A DNA stretch of 64,000 bases from NCBI RefSeq assembly GCF_002090075.1, contig NZ_BBRI01000002.1:1-64000 (forward strand), in the 5' to 3' direction. This DNA comes from Demequina sp. NBRC 110052 (lineage in GTDB: Bacteria; Actinomycetota; Actinomycetes; Actinomycetales; Demequinaceae). The first letter of the stretch is position 1; the number at the start of each line of letters is the position of its first letter. A program made the translations under genes and the position numbers. Below the pieces are notes generated by a model. It was not told the DNA's origin and searched no databases. It was given only the letters and a program-made list of their open reading frames with translations. This document shows, piece after piece, positions 30,479 to 39,099 of the stretch.

Positions 30479-31716
30479 GCGGTGACCACGGTGTTCTTAG
30501 CGACGACGGTGATGCCGGACTCCGTGACGGTGTAGCCGCGCGCGATGTCGGACTCGCGGTCGATGCCCACGCGCGCGCCTTCCTCGATGACGACGTTCTT
30601 GTCGAGGATCGCACGGTGCACCTGGGCATGGCGGTTGATCACCACGTCGTCCAGAAGGACCGAGTCCGAGACCGTGGACCACGAGTGCAGGCGCACGCCA
30701 GGGGAGAGCACCGAACCTGTCACGGTCGCGCCGGAGACGATGACGCCTGGCGAGACGATCGAGTCGGCCGCGTGGCCCAAGCGTCCCTCCTCGGAGTGGA
30801 TGAACTTGGCCGGCGGGTGCGTGATGAGGCCCTGATGCAGCGGCCACTCGTCGTTGTACACGTTGAACACCGGCTGCACCGCGATGAGGTCCATGTGGGC
30901 GTCGTAGTACATGTCGAGCGTTCCCACGTCGCGCCAGTAGTCGCGGTCGCGGTCGGTCGAGCCGGGCACGTCGTTGCGGATGAAGTCGTAGAAGCCGCAC
31001 GTGCCCTTGTTCACGAAGTAGGGGACGATGTCGCCGCCCATGTCGTGCTTCGAGCCGGGGTCGTCGGCGTCCGCGATGAGCGCCTCGAGCAGCGCGTCGG
31101 CGTTCGCCACGTAGTTGCCCATCGAGGCGAGGATCTCGTCGGGGCTGTCGGGCAGGCCCTCCGGGTCCTTGGGCTTCTCGAGGAAAGCGCGGATGCGGTC
31201 AGGGCTGGCGGGATCGATGTCGATCACGCCGAACTGGTCCGCGAGGCCGATCGGCTGGCGAATGCCCGCCACCGAGAACTCGGCGCCAGACTCGATGTGC
31301 GCGTCCACCATCTGCGAGAAGTCCATGCGGTAGACGTGGTCAGCGCCGACGATCACGACGATGTCCGGCTTCTCATCCTCGATGATGTTGACGGTCTGGT
31401 AGATCGCATCGGCCGAGCCGAGGTACCAGTGCGGGCCGCGACGCTGCTGCGCCGGCACCGGCGCCACGTAGTTGCCCAGCAGCGGCGACATGCGCCATGT
31501 CCGCGCGATGTGGCGGTCCAGGGAGTGGGACTTGTACTGCGTCAGCACGACCACGTGCAGATAACGCGAGTTCACCAGGTTCGAGAGCGCGAAGTCGATC
31601 AGCCGGAACGTGCCTCCGAAGGGCACGGCGGGCTTCGCGCGAGAGGCGGTGAGGGGCATCAGACGCTTGCCCTCACCTCCGGCAAGGACGATGGCGAGAA
31701 CTTTCGGCGCTGACAT
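30475..31716 (-). CDS. glgC: Glucose-1-phosphate adenylyltransferase
   Basis: 413 residues. Makes ADP-glucose for glycogen or glucan synthesis. The N-terminal nucleotidyltransferase has [32 protein letters not shown] and [10 protein letters not shown]; the C-terminal left-handed helix repeats end in a [10 protein letters not shown] stretch. The ATG at 31716 is chosen because a TATGCT -10 ends 6 bases upstream and the protein begins at the family start; the longer frame upstream is antisense to glgA. Divergent from glgA. Confidence 0.94.
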   Translation of the reverse strand: MSAPKVLAIVLAGGEGKRLMPLTASRAKPAVPFGGTFRLIDFALSNLVNSRYLHVVVLTQYKSHSLDRHIARTWRMSPLLGNYVAPVPAQQRRGPHWYLGSADAIYQTVNIIEDEKPDIVVIVGADHVYRMDFSQMVDAHIESGAEFSVAGIRQPIGLADQFGVIDIDPASPDRIRAFLEKPKDPEGLPDSPDEILASMGNYVANADALLEALIADADDPGSKHDMGGDIVPYFVNKGTCGFYDFIRNDVPGSTDRDRDYWRDVGTLDMYYDAHMDLIAVQPVFNVYNDEWPLHQGLITHPPAKFIHSEEGRLGHAADSIVSPGVIVSGATVTGSVLSPGVRLHSWSTVSDSVLLDDVVINRHAQVHRAILDKNVVIEEGARVGIDRESDIARGYTVTESGITVVAKNTVVTA

Positions 31717-31722
31717 ACGTCC

Positions 31723-31728
31723 AGCATA
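31723..31728 (-). promoter_or_regulatory. Leaderless-type -10 of glgC (TATGCT)
   Basis: On the minus strand TATGCT ends 6 bases before the glgC ATG. It lies back to back with the glgA promoter, 48 bases away. Confidence 0.55.
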
Positions 31729-31776
31729 GGGGGACCGGCGCGCGCCGCGTCGGGCGCATCGCCGAATCCGAGGCGA

Positions 31777-31782
31777 TAGCGT
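31777..31782 (+). promoter_or_regulatory. Leaderless-type -10 of glgA (TAGCGT)
   Basis: TAGCGT ends 6 bases before the glgA ATG; the spacer GGGAAC is too close to serve as a ribosome site. Confidence 0.55.
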
Positions 31783-31788
31783 GGGAAC

Positions 31789-32991
31789 ATGCGAGTCGAC
31801 ATCCTCACCCGTGAGTACCCGCCCCACGTCTATGGAGGCGCCGGGGTCCACGTCAACGAACTCGCGGCGGTGCTGCGAGCGCATGCGGACGTGCGCGTCC
31901 GTGCGTTCGACGGCCCGCGCGACGAACCGGGAGTGACCGGCTACACGGCGCTGGGCGGCGGAGTCGGTGACGCCTCGCTCGACGTGCTCGCTCACAACCT
32001 GCCGATGGCGAAGGACTGCGCGGGCGCCGACCTGGTGCACTCGCACACGTGGTACGCGAACATGGCGGGTCACCTCGCGAAGACCCTGCACGGCGTGCCG
32101 CACCTGATCTCCGCGCACTCGCTCGAGCCGTTGCGGCCGTGGAAGGCCGAGCAACTGGGGGGTGGCTACCGCGTCTCGAGCTGGATCGAGCGCACCGCCT
32201 ACGAGGCCGCGGACGGGATCATTGCCGTGAGCGCCGGCATGCGCGAGGACGTGCTGCGGTCGTACCCGGCCGTGGATCCCGACAGGGTGCACGTCATCCA
32301 CAATGGCATCGACGTGGATGGCTGGGCAGCGCCCTCGACGGACGCCGAGCGGGAGGCCGCCGACGCCGTGGTCGCCCGCTATGGCATCGACCGGTCGCGC
32401 CCCGCGATCGTCTTCGTCGGCCGCATCACGCGCCAGAAGGGCCTGCCGTACTTCCTCAAGGCCGTCGAGCAGCTGCCCAAGGACATCCAGGTGGTGCTGT
32501 GCGCGGGTGCGCCCGACACGAAGGAGATCGCCGCCGAGGTCTCGGGTGCCGTGGCACAGCTGCAGGAGACGCGTGACGGCGTGGTCTGGATCGAGCAGAT
32601 GCTGCCCAGGCCCGAGCTGGTGGCCGTGCTCGATGCGTGCACCGCATTCGTGTGCCCCTCGGTGTACGAGCCGCTGGGCATCGTGAACCTCGAGGCGATG
32701 GCAGTCGGCCTGCCCGTGGTCGCCACGGCCACGGGAGGCATCCCTGAGGTCGTCGTGGACGGCCGCACAGGGACGCTCGTCCCGATCGAGCAGGTCCAGG
32801 ACGGCACGGGCACTCCCTTGAACCCCGACGCGTTCGCGGCTGACCTCGCGGCCGCCCTCACTGACATGGTCTCTGACGAGGCACGCGCCCGGGAGTGGGG
32901 CGCGGCGGGCCGCAGTCGGGCGGCGGAGCACTTCTCCTGGGAAGCGATCGGCGAGCGCACCATGGCGCTCTACCAGCGCGTCCTCGGCTAG
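31789..32991 (+). CDS. glgA: GT4-type glycogen synthase / ADP-glucose glycosyltransferase (GlgA/GlgM)
   Basis: 400 residues. GT-B glycosyltransferase with [17 protein letters not shown] at the N-terminus, [14 protein letters not shown], and the C-terminal nucleotide site [18 protein letters not shown] with the catalytic Glu pair. It is of the actinobacterial type; the mycobacterial homologue (Rv1212c) is GlgM, which makes maltose 1-phosphate from ADP-glucose and glucose 1-phosphate. Which product is formed here cannot be read from sequence. Divergent from glgC. Confidence 0.9.
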   Translation: MRVDILTREYPPHVYGGAGVHVNELAAVLRAHADVRVRAFDGPRDEPGVTGYTALGGGVGDASLDVLAHNLPMAKDCAGADLVHSHTWYANMAGHLAKTLHGVPHLISAHSLEPLRPWKAEQLGGGYRVSSWIERTAYEAADGIIAVSAGMREDVLRSYPAVDPDRVHVIHNGIDVDGWAAPSTDAEREAADAVVARYGIDRSRPAIVFVGRITRQKGLPYFLKAVEQLPKDIQVVLCAGAPDTKEIAAEVSGAVAQLQETRDGVVWIEQMLPRPELVAVLDACTAFVCPSVYEPLGIVNLEAMAVGLPVVATATGGIPEVVVDGRTGTLVPIEQVQDGTGTPLNPDAFAADLAAALTDMVSDEARAREWGAAGRSRAAEHFSWEAIGERTMALYQRVLG

Positions 32992-32994
32992 GCT
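32989..32994 (+). promoter_or_regulatory. Leaderless-type -10 of the ABC ATPase; overlaps glgA stop
   Basis: TAGGCT begins with the TAG stop codon of glgA and ends 7 bases before the ATG at 33002. The stop codon therefore supplies half of the proposed -10. Confidence 0.5.
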
Positions 32995-33001
32995 CGCGAC
33001 C

Positions 33002-33784
33002 ATGGCCCCGGTGCTCGAGATGACCGGCGTGACGCTGCGCCGAGAGGACAACACGATCCTGCGAGGAGTCGACTGGACCGTCGACTCCACCGACCGCTGG
33101 GTGGTGCTCGGCCCCAACGGAGCCGGCAAGACCACTCTGATCACGCTCGCTGCGGCGCGCATGCACCCGACCGAGGGATCCGTCGTGGTCCTGGGCGAGC
33201 GTCTCGGCGAGGTGGATGTGCAGGACCTGCGCATCCGCGTCGGGCTCTCCAGCGCGGCACTCGCCGACGCGATCCCCCCGCAGGAGCGCGTCTTCGACGT
33301 CGTCATGACCGCCGCGCACGGCATCACTGGCCGCTGGCGCGAGGAGTACGACGGCATCGACGAGGACCGTGCGGCCGCGGTGCTCGCCGCGTTCGGCATG
33401 GACGGCTACCGCGACCGTGAGTTCTGGACGCTGAGCGAGGGCGAGCGCAAGCGCGTGCAGATCGCCCGTGCCCTCATGGCCGACCCCGAGCTGCTGCTGC
33501 TCGACGAACCCGCCGCGGGTCTCGACCTCGGCGGCCGTGAGGAGCTGCTCGGTGCACTCACCGAACTCGCCGGCGACCGTCGCTCGCCTGCGATCGTGAT
33601 GGTCACGCACCACGTGGAGGAGATCCCCGTGGGCTTCACCCATGCCCTGCTGCTGCGCGACGGGGACGTCGTCGCGGCCGGACCGCTCGCCGAGACCCTC
33701 ACCTCCGAGAGCCTCTCCGAGACCTACGGGATGCCGGTGACGCTCACCGAGTCCGGCGGCCGCTACAGCGCTCGCCGCGGCTGA
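33002..33784 (+). CDS. ABC transporter ATP-binding protein (ModF/iron-type, orphan)
   Basis: 260 residues, one ABC domain: Walker [10 protein letters not shown] near residue 38, signature [16 protein letters not shown] with Glu for the usual Gly, Walker [14 protein letters not shown], and H-loop [11 protein letters not shown]. The sequence resembles single-domain ATPases such as the molybdate-type ModF. No permease or binding protein is adjacent, so the partner and cargo are unknown. Start ATG downstream of TAGGCT. Confidence 0.82.
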   Translation: MAPVLEMTGVTLRREDNTILRGVDWTVDSTDRWVVLGPNGAGKTTLITLAAARMHPTEGSVVVLGERLGEVDVQDLRIRVGLSSAALADAIPPQERVFDVVMTAAHGITGRWREEYDGIDEDRAAAVLAAFGMDGYRDREFWTLSEGERKRVQIARALMADPELLLLDEPAAGLDLGGREELLGALTELAGDRRSPAIVMVTHHVEEIPVGFTHALLLRDGDVVAAGPLAETLTSESLSETYGMPVTLTESGGRYSARRG

Positions 33785-33898
33785 GCGACTTAGCGGCGTC
33801 TCCCCACGTATCCGCACTGACGGCGGGTCATCCGCCGGGAGGAACCGACCACGCCGCGCGAGTCATCCCCAGGGCCGATGCCGGGGCAGGGGGCGCGC

Positions 33899-33907
33899 TG
33901 TTAGCGT
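33899..33907 (+). promoter_or_regulatory. Extended -10 promoter of the nfeD-SPFH operon
   Basis: TGTTAGCGT is an extended -10. Here the start codon is 18 bases further on and an AGGAGGT ribosome site (33914-33920) lies between, so this unit has a short normal leader. Confidence 0.55.
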
Positions 33908-33925
33908 GGCCGCAGGAGGTGGGAA

Positions 33926-34360
33926 ATGGATTCCCTGTGGTGGTTCATCGCAGCACTCGCCCTCGGCATCGCCGAGGTGTTCACGCTCGACCTGACCCTG
34001 CTCATGTTCGCGGGAGGAGCGCTCGCGGGCGGCATCGCTGCCGCGCTCGGCGCGCCGCTGTGGGTGTCGATCCTGGTCGCGGCCGGTGTGTCGGCGCTGC
34101 TGCTGTTCGCGCTGCGGCCGTATCTGCTCAAGCACCTTCGGCTGCGCGGTCCGGTCGCCGAGACCAACGCCGCGCGCCTGGTGGGCATGGAGGCATTCAC
34201 GCTCGACGAGATCACCGAGCGCTCCGGCCGCGTGAAGCTCGCGGGCGAGGTGTGGACGGCTCGCACGCGTGACGACGCTCCGACGCTCCCTGAGGGCGTC
34301 GAGGTGGTCGTCGTAGAGATCAAGGGGGCGGCGGCCATCGTCGCCGAGAAGGAGGAATAA
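33926..34360 (+). CDS. NfeD family membrane protein
   Basis: 144 residues. Two or three membrane helices (about 4-22, 25-45, 48-68) and a C-terminal OB-fold domain (about 80-140, VGMEAFTLDEITERSGRVKLAGEVWTARTR). Short NfeD proteins are partners of SPFH proteins, as the gene after this one shows. AGGAGGT gives a strong ribosome site. The pair probably organises membrane microdomains or controls membrane protein quality. Confidence 0.9.
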   Translation: MDSLWWFIAALALGIAEVFTLDLTLLMFAGGALAGGIAAALGAPLWVSILVAAGVSALLLFALRPYLLKHLRLRGPVAETNAARLVGMEAFTLDEITERSGRVKLAGEVWTARTRDDAPTLPEGVEVVVVEIKGAAAIVAEKEE

Positions 34361-34365
34361 GGACC

Positions 34366-35445
34366 ATGGAAGACTTCAACGCTGCGGCGATCATCGGCAT
34401 CGTCGCACTGGTCGTCTTCGCGATCTTCGTCGTCTCGACGATCGCGAAGGCTCTGCAGATCGTGCCTCAGGCGGAGACGCGTGTGGTCGAGCGACTGGGT
34501 CGCTACTCGCGCACCCTGGAGGCCGGACTGCACTTGCTGGTGCCGTTCATCGACAAGGTGCGTCAGCGCGTCGACATGCGCGAGCAGGTCGTGTCGTTCC
34601 CGCCGCAGTCGGTCATCACATCGGACAACCTGGTCGTGGAGATCGACACCGTCATCTACTTCCAGGTCAACGACTCGAAGGCGGCCGTCTACGAGATCGC
34701 CAACTACATCGTCGGCATGCAGCAGCTCACCGTCACCACGATCCGTAACGTCATCGGAACGATGGACCTCGAGCAGACGCTGACCAGCCGTGACCAGATC
34801 AACGGTCAGCTGCGCGGAGTGCTGGACGACGCCACCGGCAAGTGGGGCATCCGCGTCAACCGCGTGGAGCTCAAGGCGATCGAGCCGCCGATGTCCGTCA
34901 AGGACTCGATGGAGAAGCAGATGCGCGCCGAGCGTGACCGTCGCGCCGCGATCCTCACTGCTGAGGGCGTCAAGCAGTCCGCGATCCTCACCGCCGAGGG
35001 CGAGAAGCAGTCGGCGATCCTGAAGGCCGAGGGTGAGGCGCAGTCCCGCATCCTCAAGGCTGAGGGTGAGGCGCGAGCGATCCTCCAGGTCTTCGACGCG
35101 ATCCACGAGGGCGACGCCGACTCGAAGCTGCTCTCGTACCAGTACCTGCAGATGCTCCCGGAGATCGCCAAGGGCAACAACAACCAGATGTGGTTCGTGC
35201 CCACCGAGTTCACTGGGGCCCTCAACGCCATCTCCGCGGGCTTCGGCGTGCCGCAGGAAACCGAGCCGCTCGAGAAGGCAGAGGGGACCGGTCGCCGCAA
35301 GTCGCGCATCACGTCCGCTCTGGCCGACCCGCGCGCCGCTCTCGAGGAGGCTCGTCGTCAGGCCGAGGGCGTGTCCGCCGAGGCGGACCGCGCCGGCACC
35401 GAGTCGGGCCGTCCGTTCGACCCGAACGCCGAGAAGGGCCAGTAG
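34366..35445 (+). CDS. SPFH/band 7 (stomatin-like) protein
   Basis: 359 residues. An N-terminal membrane anchor (about 6-25), then the band 7 domain (RLGRYSRTLEAGLHLLVPFIDKV; DTVIYFQVND), then a repeated coiled-coil section with four copies of an AILTAEGEKQS-like unit at about 200-235, and a disordered tail. Such proteins oligomerise on membranes. It lies 5 bases after nfeD with AAGGAGGAATAAGG as overlapping ribosome site, and ends at a strong terminator. Confidence 0.92.
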   Translation: MEDFNAAAIIGIVALVVFAIFVVSTIAKALQIVPQAETRVVERLGRYSRTLEAGLHLLVPFIDKVRQRVDMREQVVSFPPQSVITSDNLVVEIDTVIYFQVNDSKAAVYEIANYIVGMQQLTVTTIRNVIGTMDLEQTLTSRDQINGQLRGVLDDATGKWGIRVNRVELKAIEPPMSVKDSMEKQMRAERDRRAAILTAEGVKQSAILTAEGEKQSAILKAEGEAQSRILKAEGEARAILQVFDAIHEGDADSKLLSYQYLQMLPEIAKGNNNQMWFVPTEFTGALNAISAGFGVPQETEPLEKAEGTGRRKSRITSALADPRAALEEARRQAEGVSAEADRAGTESGRPFDPNAEKGQ

Positions 35446-35452
35446 GACCCAC

Positions 35453-35492
35453 GCGGGAGGGCCCGGGAGCGCATGCTCCCGGGCCCTCCCGC
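35453..35492. terminator. Bidirectional Rho-independent terminator
   Basis: An 18-bp perfect GC stem with a GCAT loop, followed by TTTC. It stands between the convergent SPFH and DUF2157 genes and can end both transcripts. Confidence 0.85.
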
Positions 35493-35495
35493 TTT

Positions 35496-36500
35496 CTAAG
35501 GATCCTCGCCAGTGAGGGGTGCCCTCGGAGTCCGTGGGGTGCGCAGCATCCGCACCGCCACCACGATGAGGATGACGCCAGTCACGAGGATCCCCGCCCA
35601 GGTCGCGATCGCGCTTCCCACGAAGTGCTCGATGAGCTGAGGGACCAGCGTCAGGAGTCCGATCGCGCCTGGGATCATGAGCAGGATGAGCTCGCGACGC
35701 ATGATCGCGAGGGCCAGCATCGCGACCGCGAGCGCGACGCCGATCACAAGAGTCAGCCCTCGCGTCGACTCGTCGAACACGATGGTGTTCACGCCGAACA
35801 GCATCACGAGGCCCCCTGCGACCAGCGCCGGAGCCTGCGGCGTCAGGACGTTGAGGATCGCCAGGGCAACCCACGCGGCTCCCATGGATCCGATCACGAT
35901 GCCCGGAACGGCGCCCTCAGTCGCGTCGAGCACCTCGATCGTCATGGCAGCAACTCCCACGCAGCCCGCCAGCAGCGCGAGCTGGGCGAGCGCCCGGCGC
36001 CTGAACGCGTAGATCATGCCCGCTGCGATCGCGGCGACCGAGAACGTCCACAGACCCGCAACCTCATCCTGGACGCCGGCCGCGTCGACCGAGACCCAGG
36101 CGAGCCAGCCGAAACACACGACCGTGGCGACGAGAAGCGCCGAAGCCAGTCGCTGCCCTGCGTCCTGGAGGGAGCGTGAGGCGAGCACGCCCGCGACCGC
36201 GACGATAGCCGTGAGAGTCGCGACAAGCGCGACGCGACCCGCGACGGGGATCTGCGCCCACGTCTGCCCGACGATGAAGCTGATGGCCGTGATCGTGAGG
36301 ATCGCGCCGAGGTACCCGAGGATCTCGCCCACCAGTGCCAGCGCCCTGTGAGGCTGCGCTGGGGCGTGAGAGAGGGGCTCTGGATGCTGCTCGGGTGGAA
36401 GCGCTCTGGTCGCCTCGTAGTCACGAAGACGCGCGGCCGTCTCGGCCTGCAGGAGACCAGCCGAGACCCATTCGTCGAAGCGATCCTGCTGCGCACGCAT
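35496..36500 (-). CDS. DUF2157-type polytopic membrane protein
   Basis: 334 residues from the ATG at 36500. A soluble N-terminal helix (FDEWVSAGLLQAETAARLRDYE) typical of DUF2157, then 8-10 membrane helices. Function unknown. The ATG at 36500 is preferred because GGAGGGA lies 7 bases upstream and a TAGCCT -10 at 36544-36549 would start the transcript close to 36537; the GTG at 36539 would add 13 residues. Confidence 0.8.
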   Translation of the reverse strand: MRAQQDRFDEWVSAGLLQAETAARLRDYEATRALPPEQHPEPLSHAPAQPHRALALVGEILGYLGAILTITAISFIVGQTWAQIPVAGRVALVATLTAIVAVAGVLASRSLQDAGQRLASALLVATVVCFGWLAWVSVDAAGVQDEVAGLWTFSVAAIAAGMIYAFRRRALAQLALLAGCVGVAAMTIEVLDATEGAVPGIVIGSMGAAWVALAILNVLTPQAPALVAGGLVMLFGVNTIVFDESTRGLTLVIGVALAVAMLALAIMRRELILLMIPGAIGLLTLVPQLIEHFVGSAIATWAGILVTGVILIVVAVRMLRTPRTPRAPLTGEDP

Positions 36501-36543
36501 CGCCGCGTCCCTCCAGCTCGGACCCTCGCGGGCCCTCACCTCC

Positions 36544-36549
36544 AGGCTA
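36544..36549 (-). promoter_or_regulatory. -10 element of the DUF2157 gene (TAGCCT)
   Basis: On the minus strand TAGCCT predicts a transcript start near 36537, giving a leader of about 37 bases with the GGAGGGA ribosome site of the ATG at 36500. Confidence 0.45.
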
Positions 36550-36583
36550 CGCCCGCGCGGGTCCGTTCGCCGCGGCGTGCTGG

Positions 36584-36589
36584 GATGAT
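36584..36589 (+). promoter_or_regulatory. Leaderless-type -10 of the SpoU methyltransferase (GATGAT)
   Basis: GATGAT preceded by TGG forms a weak extended -10 (TGGGATGAT) ending 6 bases before the GTG at 36596. Confidence 0.4.
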
Positions 36590-36595
36590 GGAACC

Positions 36596-37390
36596 GTGGC
36601 CATACGCATCGACGACCCTGCGGATCCTCGGCTCGCGCTGTATGCGAGCCTCACCGACGTGGCGCTGCGGCGCCGGTTCGAGGCGGAGCGCGGCGTGTAC
36701 ATGGCCGAGGGCGCGAAGGTGATCGAGCGGGCGGTCAGGGCCGGACATCGGCCCCACTCGTTCCTCGCGTCAGAGCGATGGCTCCCCACCGTGGAGCCGC
36801 TCGCTGGCGAGGCGCCGGTGTACGTCGCGTCCGACGCACTGCTCGAAGCGGTCACTGGATACCAGGTGCATCGCGGTGCGCTCGCGGCGATGGAGCGTCC
36901 TGCACTCCCGTCCGTCGCGGAGCTGGTCGCAGACGCGCGGCGGGTGGTGGTCCTCGAGGAGATCGTCGATCACACGAACGTGGGCGCGATCTTCCGCTCC
37001 GCCGCGGGGATCGGCGCCGACGCGGTCCTCGTCGCGCCCACGTGTGCGGACCCGCTGTACCGACGCTCGGTCAAGGTGTCGATGGGCACCGTCTTCCAGG
37101 TGCCGTGGACGCGGTCCGAGGACTGGCCGGGTGACCTCGATCTGCTGCGCAAGCAAGGCTTCGTGGTCGCAGGGCTGGCGCTCGCGCCCGACGCTGTGAC
37201 GCTCGATGCATTCTCTGCGGCCGGTCACGAGAGGATCGCGATGGTGATGGGCGCCGAGGGCGATGGGCTCACCGGGGCGGCTCTGTCGCACGTCGACGTC
37301 GCCGTGACGATTCCGATGGCAGGGGGAGTGGACTCGCTCAACGTCGCCGCCGCATCGGCCGTCGCCATGTGGGAGCTGCGCGTGCGATGA
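36596..37390 (+). CDS. TrmH/SpoU family RNA 2'-O-methyltransferase
   Basis: 264 residues. SPOUT-fold enzyme with the three motifs: NVGAIFRSAAGIGADAVLV, VMGAEGDGLTG and IPMAGGVDSLNVAAASAVAMWE. An N-terminal substrate-binding domain (about 1-90) precedes it. It methylates rRNA or tRNA ribose; the exact nucleotide cannot be told. The GTG at 36596 gives VAIRIDDPADPRL, the common start of these proteins, and follows a -10 at the leaderless distance. Confidence 0.9.
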   Translation: MAIRIDDPADPRLALYASLTDVALRRRFEAERGVYMAEGAKVIERAVRAGHRPHSFLASERWLPTVEPLAGEAPVYVASDALLEAVTGYQVHRGALAAMERPALPSVAELVADARRVVVLEEIVDHTNVGAIFRSAAGIGADAVLVAPTCADPLYRRSVKVSMGTVFQVPWTRSEDWPGDLDLLRKQGFVVAGLALAPDAVTLDAFSAAGHERIAMVMGAEGDGLTGAALSHVDVAVTIPMAGGVDSLNVAAASAVAMWELRVR

Positions 37391-37404
37391 GCAGGCGGCG
37401 TCGG

Positions 37405-38292
37405 CTAGCCCCAGAGCGACGCGAGCGTGCCGTCGGGGTCGATGAGCTCCCGGATCTGCTCGAGTTCGCCTCTGGTAGGCGCCGCGGCGAAGTCGCTGTC
37501 GCGGGGCACGTGGCTCCCGCCGCTCATGAGAGTGGCGACGAGCTCTGCGAAGTCCTCCTCGCCGTAGTGCCAGCGCGCGTCGCCCGTCGGGTGCTCACCG
37601 GCGCCCCGACTCCATCGCGTGTCTGGAGGAAGTCCGCGGATCGCGAGGTACTCGGCCCTCAGCGCATCGTCCATCGCCTCGACGTCGATCACGTGCCCGA
37701 TCTCGTGGCGGACGGTGAGCACATACTCCTCGTGCGTGCGGCCGGGGGTCGCGTTGATGGTGACGATCCGGCGCTCGGCGTCCGTGGTGCCACCGACGCC
37801 GGACATCTGGCTGCCGACGACGAAGGTCCAGTCGGGGAAGGTCGTGGCGGCGCCGGTTCCGGCGAGCACCTCGTCGAGCGCTGTCTGGGCGACCTCGGCG
37901 GCGGCCTCGGGCGTCTGAGCCTCGGGATCGGTGACGTATACGCGCCCGCACTGGTCGGCGAGGCAGAAGGTCTGAGCGCCGACGATCGGGCTGGAGATTG
38001 ACGCGATGAGGGTGCCGTCCTCGTCTGCGATGAGCGTGACGGCCCCGAGGCTCTGCCCGTTGGTGCTCGCGTCGACCTGCCCGGCGGCGCCGAGGGCGAC
38101 GACGTCCACGTAGCCAGGGATGGGGGCGGAGAGGGAGACGATCTCGGTGACCTCGGCCTGAGCGTCGGGCACGCCCGACGCGTCGGTCGGCTCGGTCGTG
38201 GCGTCCGGCGCGGTAGGGGCGCAGGCGGCCAGGCCCGACGCGAGGGCGAGGGCGACGACTGCTCGCGCGGCGTGCGGGCCTGGCTTCCTCAC
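37405..38292 (-). CDS. Predicted lipoprotein with HExxH zinc-protease motif
   Basis: 295 residues. An N-terminal signal with lipobox LASGLAAC (lipid-bearing Cys24) places it outside the membrane, followed by a Pro/Thr/Asp linker. HEIGH at residues 196-200 lies in a hydrophobic helix, VLTVRHEIGHVIDVEAM, and Glu250 in EEDFAELVATLM is a candidate third zinc ligand, the layout of small gluzincin-like proteases. Two cysteines (110 and 115) may form a disulfide. No named family is recognised. Start GTG follows GAGGGAG. Confidence 0.72.
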   Translation of the reverse strand: MRKPGPHAARAVVALALASGLAACAPTAPDATTEPTDASGVPDAQAEVTEIVSLSAPIPGYVDVVALGAAGQVDASTNGQSLGAVTLIADEDGTLIASISSPIVGAQTFCLADQCGRVYVTDPEAQTPEAAAEVAQTALDEVLAGTGAATTFPDWTFVVGSQMSGVGGTTDAERRIVTINATPGRTHEEYVLTVRHEIGHVIDVEAMDDALRAEYLAIRGLPPDTRWSRGAGEHPTGDARWHYGEEDFAELVATLMSGGSHVPRDSDFAAAPTRGELEQIRELIDPDGTLASLWG

Positions 38293-38395
38293 GATGCTCC
38301 CTCGGTGCCGCGCCGTTCCGGGTGCCGGCGGTCGGAGCCGAGGCTAGCGCAGCGTCGGGCGGGGAACCAGGGAGGCTCGCGCGTGTCAGGGGAGC

Positions 38396-38423
38396 GTGGC
38401 AGAATCGAACATGTGTTCGAACA
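38396..38423 (+). promoter_or_regulatory. SOS promoter of imuA': -10 plus LexA box
   Basis: TCGAAC-ATGT-GTTCGA (38405-38420) is a perfect palindromic actinobacterial LexA site. CAGAAT (38400-38405) directly before it is the probable -10. The GTG start of imuA' (38413) lies inside the palindrome, so LexA would sit on both the -10 edge and the first codons. Confidence 0.88.
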
Positions 38424-39099
38424 GTCACCTGGGATCCGCCTCGAGGCCGCACGCGCGGCGCTCGCGCAGGTCGAGGCGCGCGTGGGGGTGACGCGTGAGG
38501 CGGGGGAGCGCGCCTGGCCGCTGACCGAGCCGTGGAGCGAGCTGCTGCCCGCGGGGCTGCCGCGCGGCAGGGTGGTGAGCGTCGAGTCGTCCACGTCGCT
38601 GCTGCTCGCGCTCGCAGGGCAGGCCTCGGGGCAGGGCGCCTGGGCGGCTGTCGTGGGAATGCCCACGTTCGGCGCGGTCGCGGCGGCGCGCCGGGGCATG
38701 GACCTGTCGAGGGTCGCGCTGATCCCGCATCCGGGATCCCAGGCGGCTGAGGTGATCGGGCTGTGCCTCGAGGGGGTCGACGTGGTGCTCGCAGGGCCTC
38801 GGCTCGCGCTCTCGGATGCCGACCGCAGGCGCCTCGCGGCGCGGGCGCGTGAGCGGGGTGCGCTGATCCTCGTCGTCGCCCCGTGGGCGGGGGCGGATGT
38901 GACGCTGACGGTCGAGCGCGTGCGCTGGGCGGGCCTCGGTGCGGGCGAGGGCCGACTGCGCGAGCGCGAGGCGACCGTGGCGGTCGGCGGCAGGCGCGTG
39001 GGCGCCGTGCGCCGCGTGCGCCTCCTGCTGGACGTGGACGCCGGGCTGCGCTCGCGCTCCGCCGTGACAGGCGCGCAGTCCCGCGAGGAGGTCGCATGA
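38413..39099 (+). CDS. imuA': ImuA', SOS mutasome accessory protein
   Basis: 228 residues, distant RecA-like fold. The P-loop region is degenerate (ALAGQASGQGAW) with no GKT/S, so ATP binding is doubtful. VALIPHPGSQAAEVIGLCLEGVDVVLAG matches the core of mycobacterial ImuA'. It is thought to connect the translesion pair ImuB/DnaE2 at damaged forks. The GTG at 38413 gives VFEQSPGIRLEAAR and lies 7 bases from the -10. It overlaps imuB by 4 bases. Confidence 0.85.
   Translation: MFEQSPGIRLEAARAALAQVEARVGVTREAGERAWPLTEPWSELLPAGLPRGRVVSVESSTSLLLALAGQASGQGAWAAVVGMPTFGAVAAARRGMDLSRVALIPHPGSQAAEVIGLCLEGVDVVLAGPRLALSDADRRRLAARARERGALILVVAPWAGADVTLTVERVRWAGLGAGEGRLREREATVAVGGRRVGAVRRVRLLLDVDAGLRSRSAVTGAQSREEVA

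Noticed and set aside
31717..33399. Long upstream extension of glgC, giving 974 residues
   Set aside because: It runs antisense through glgA and an ABC ATPase; family length and the promoter at 31723-31728 fix the start at 31716.
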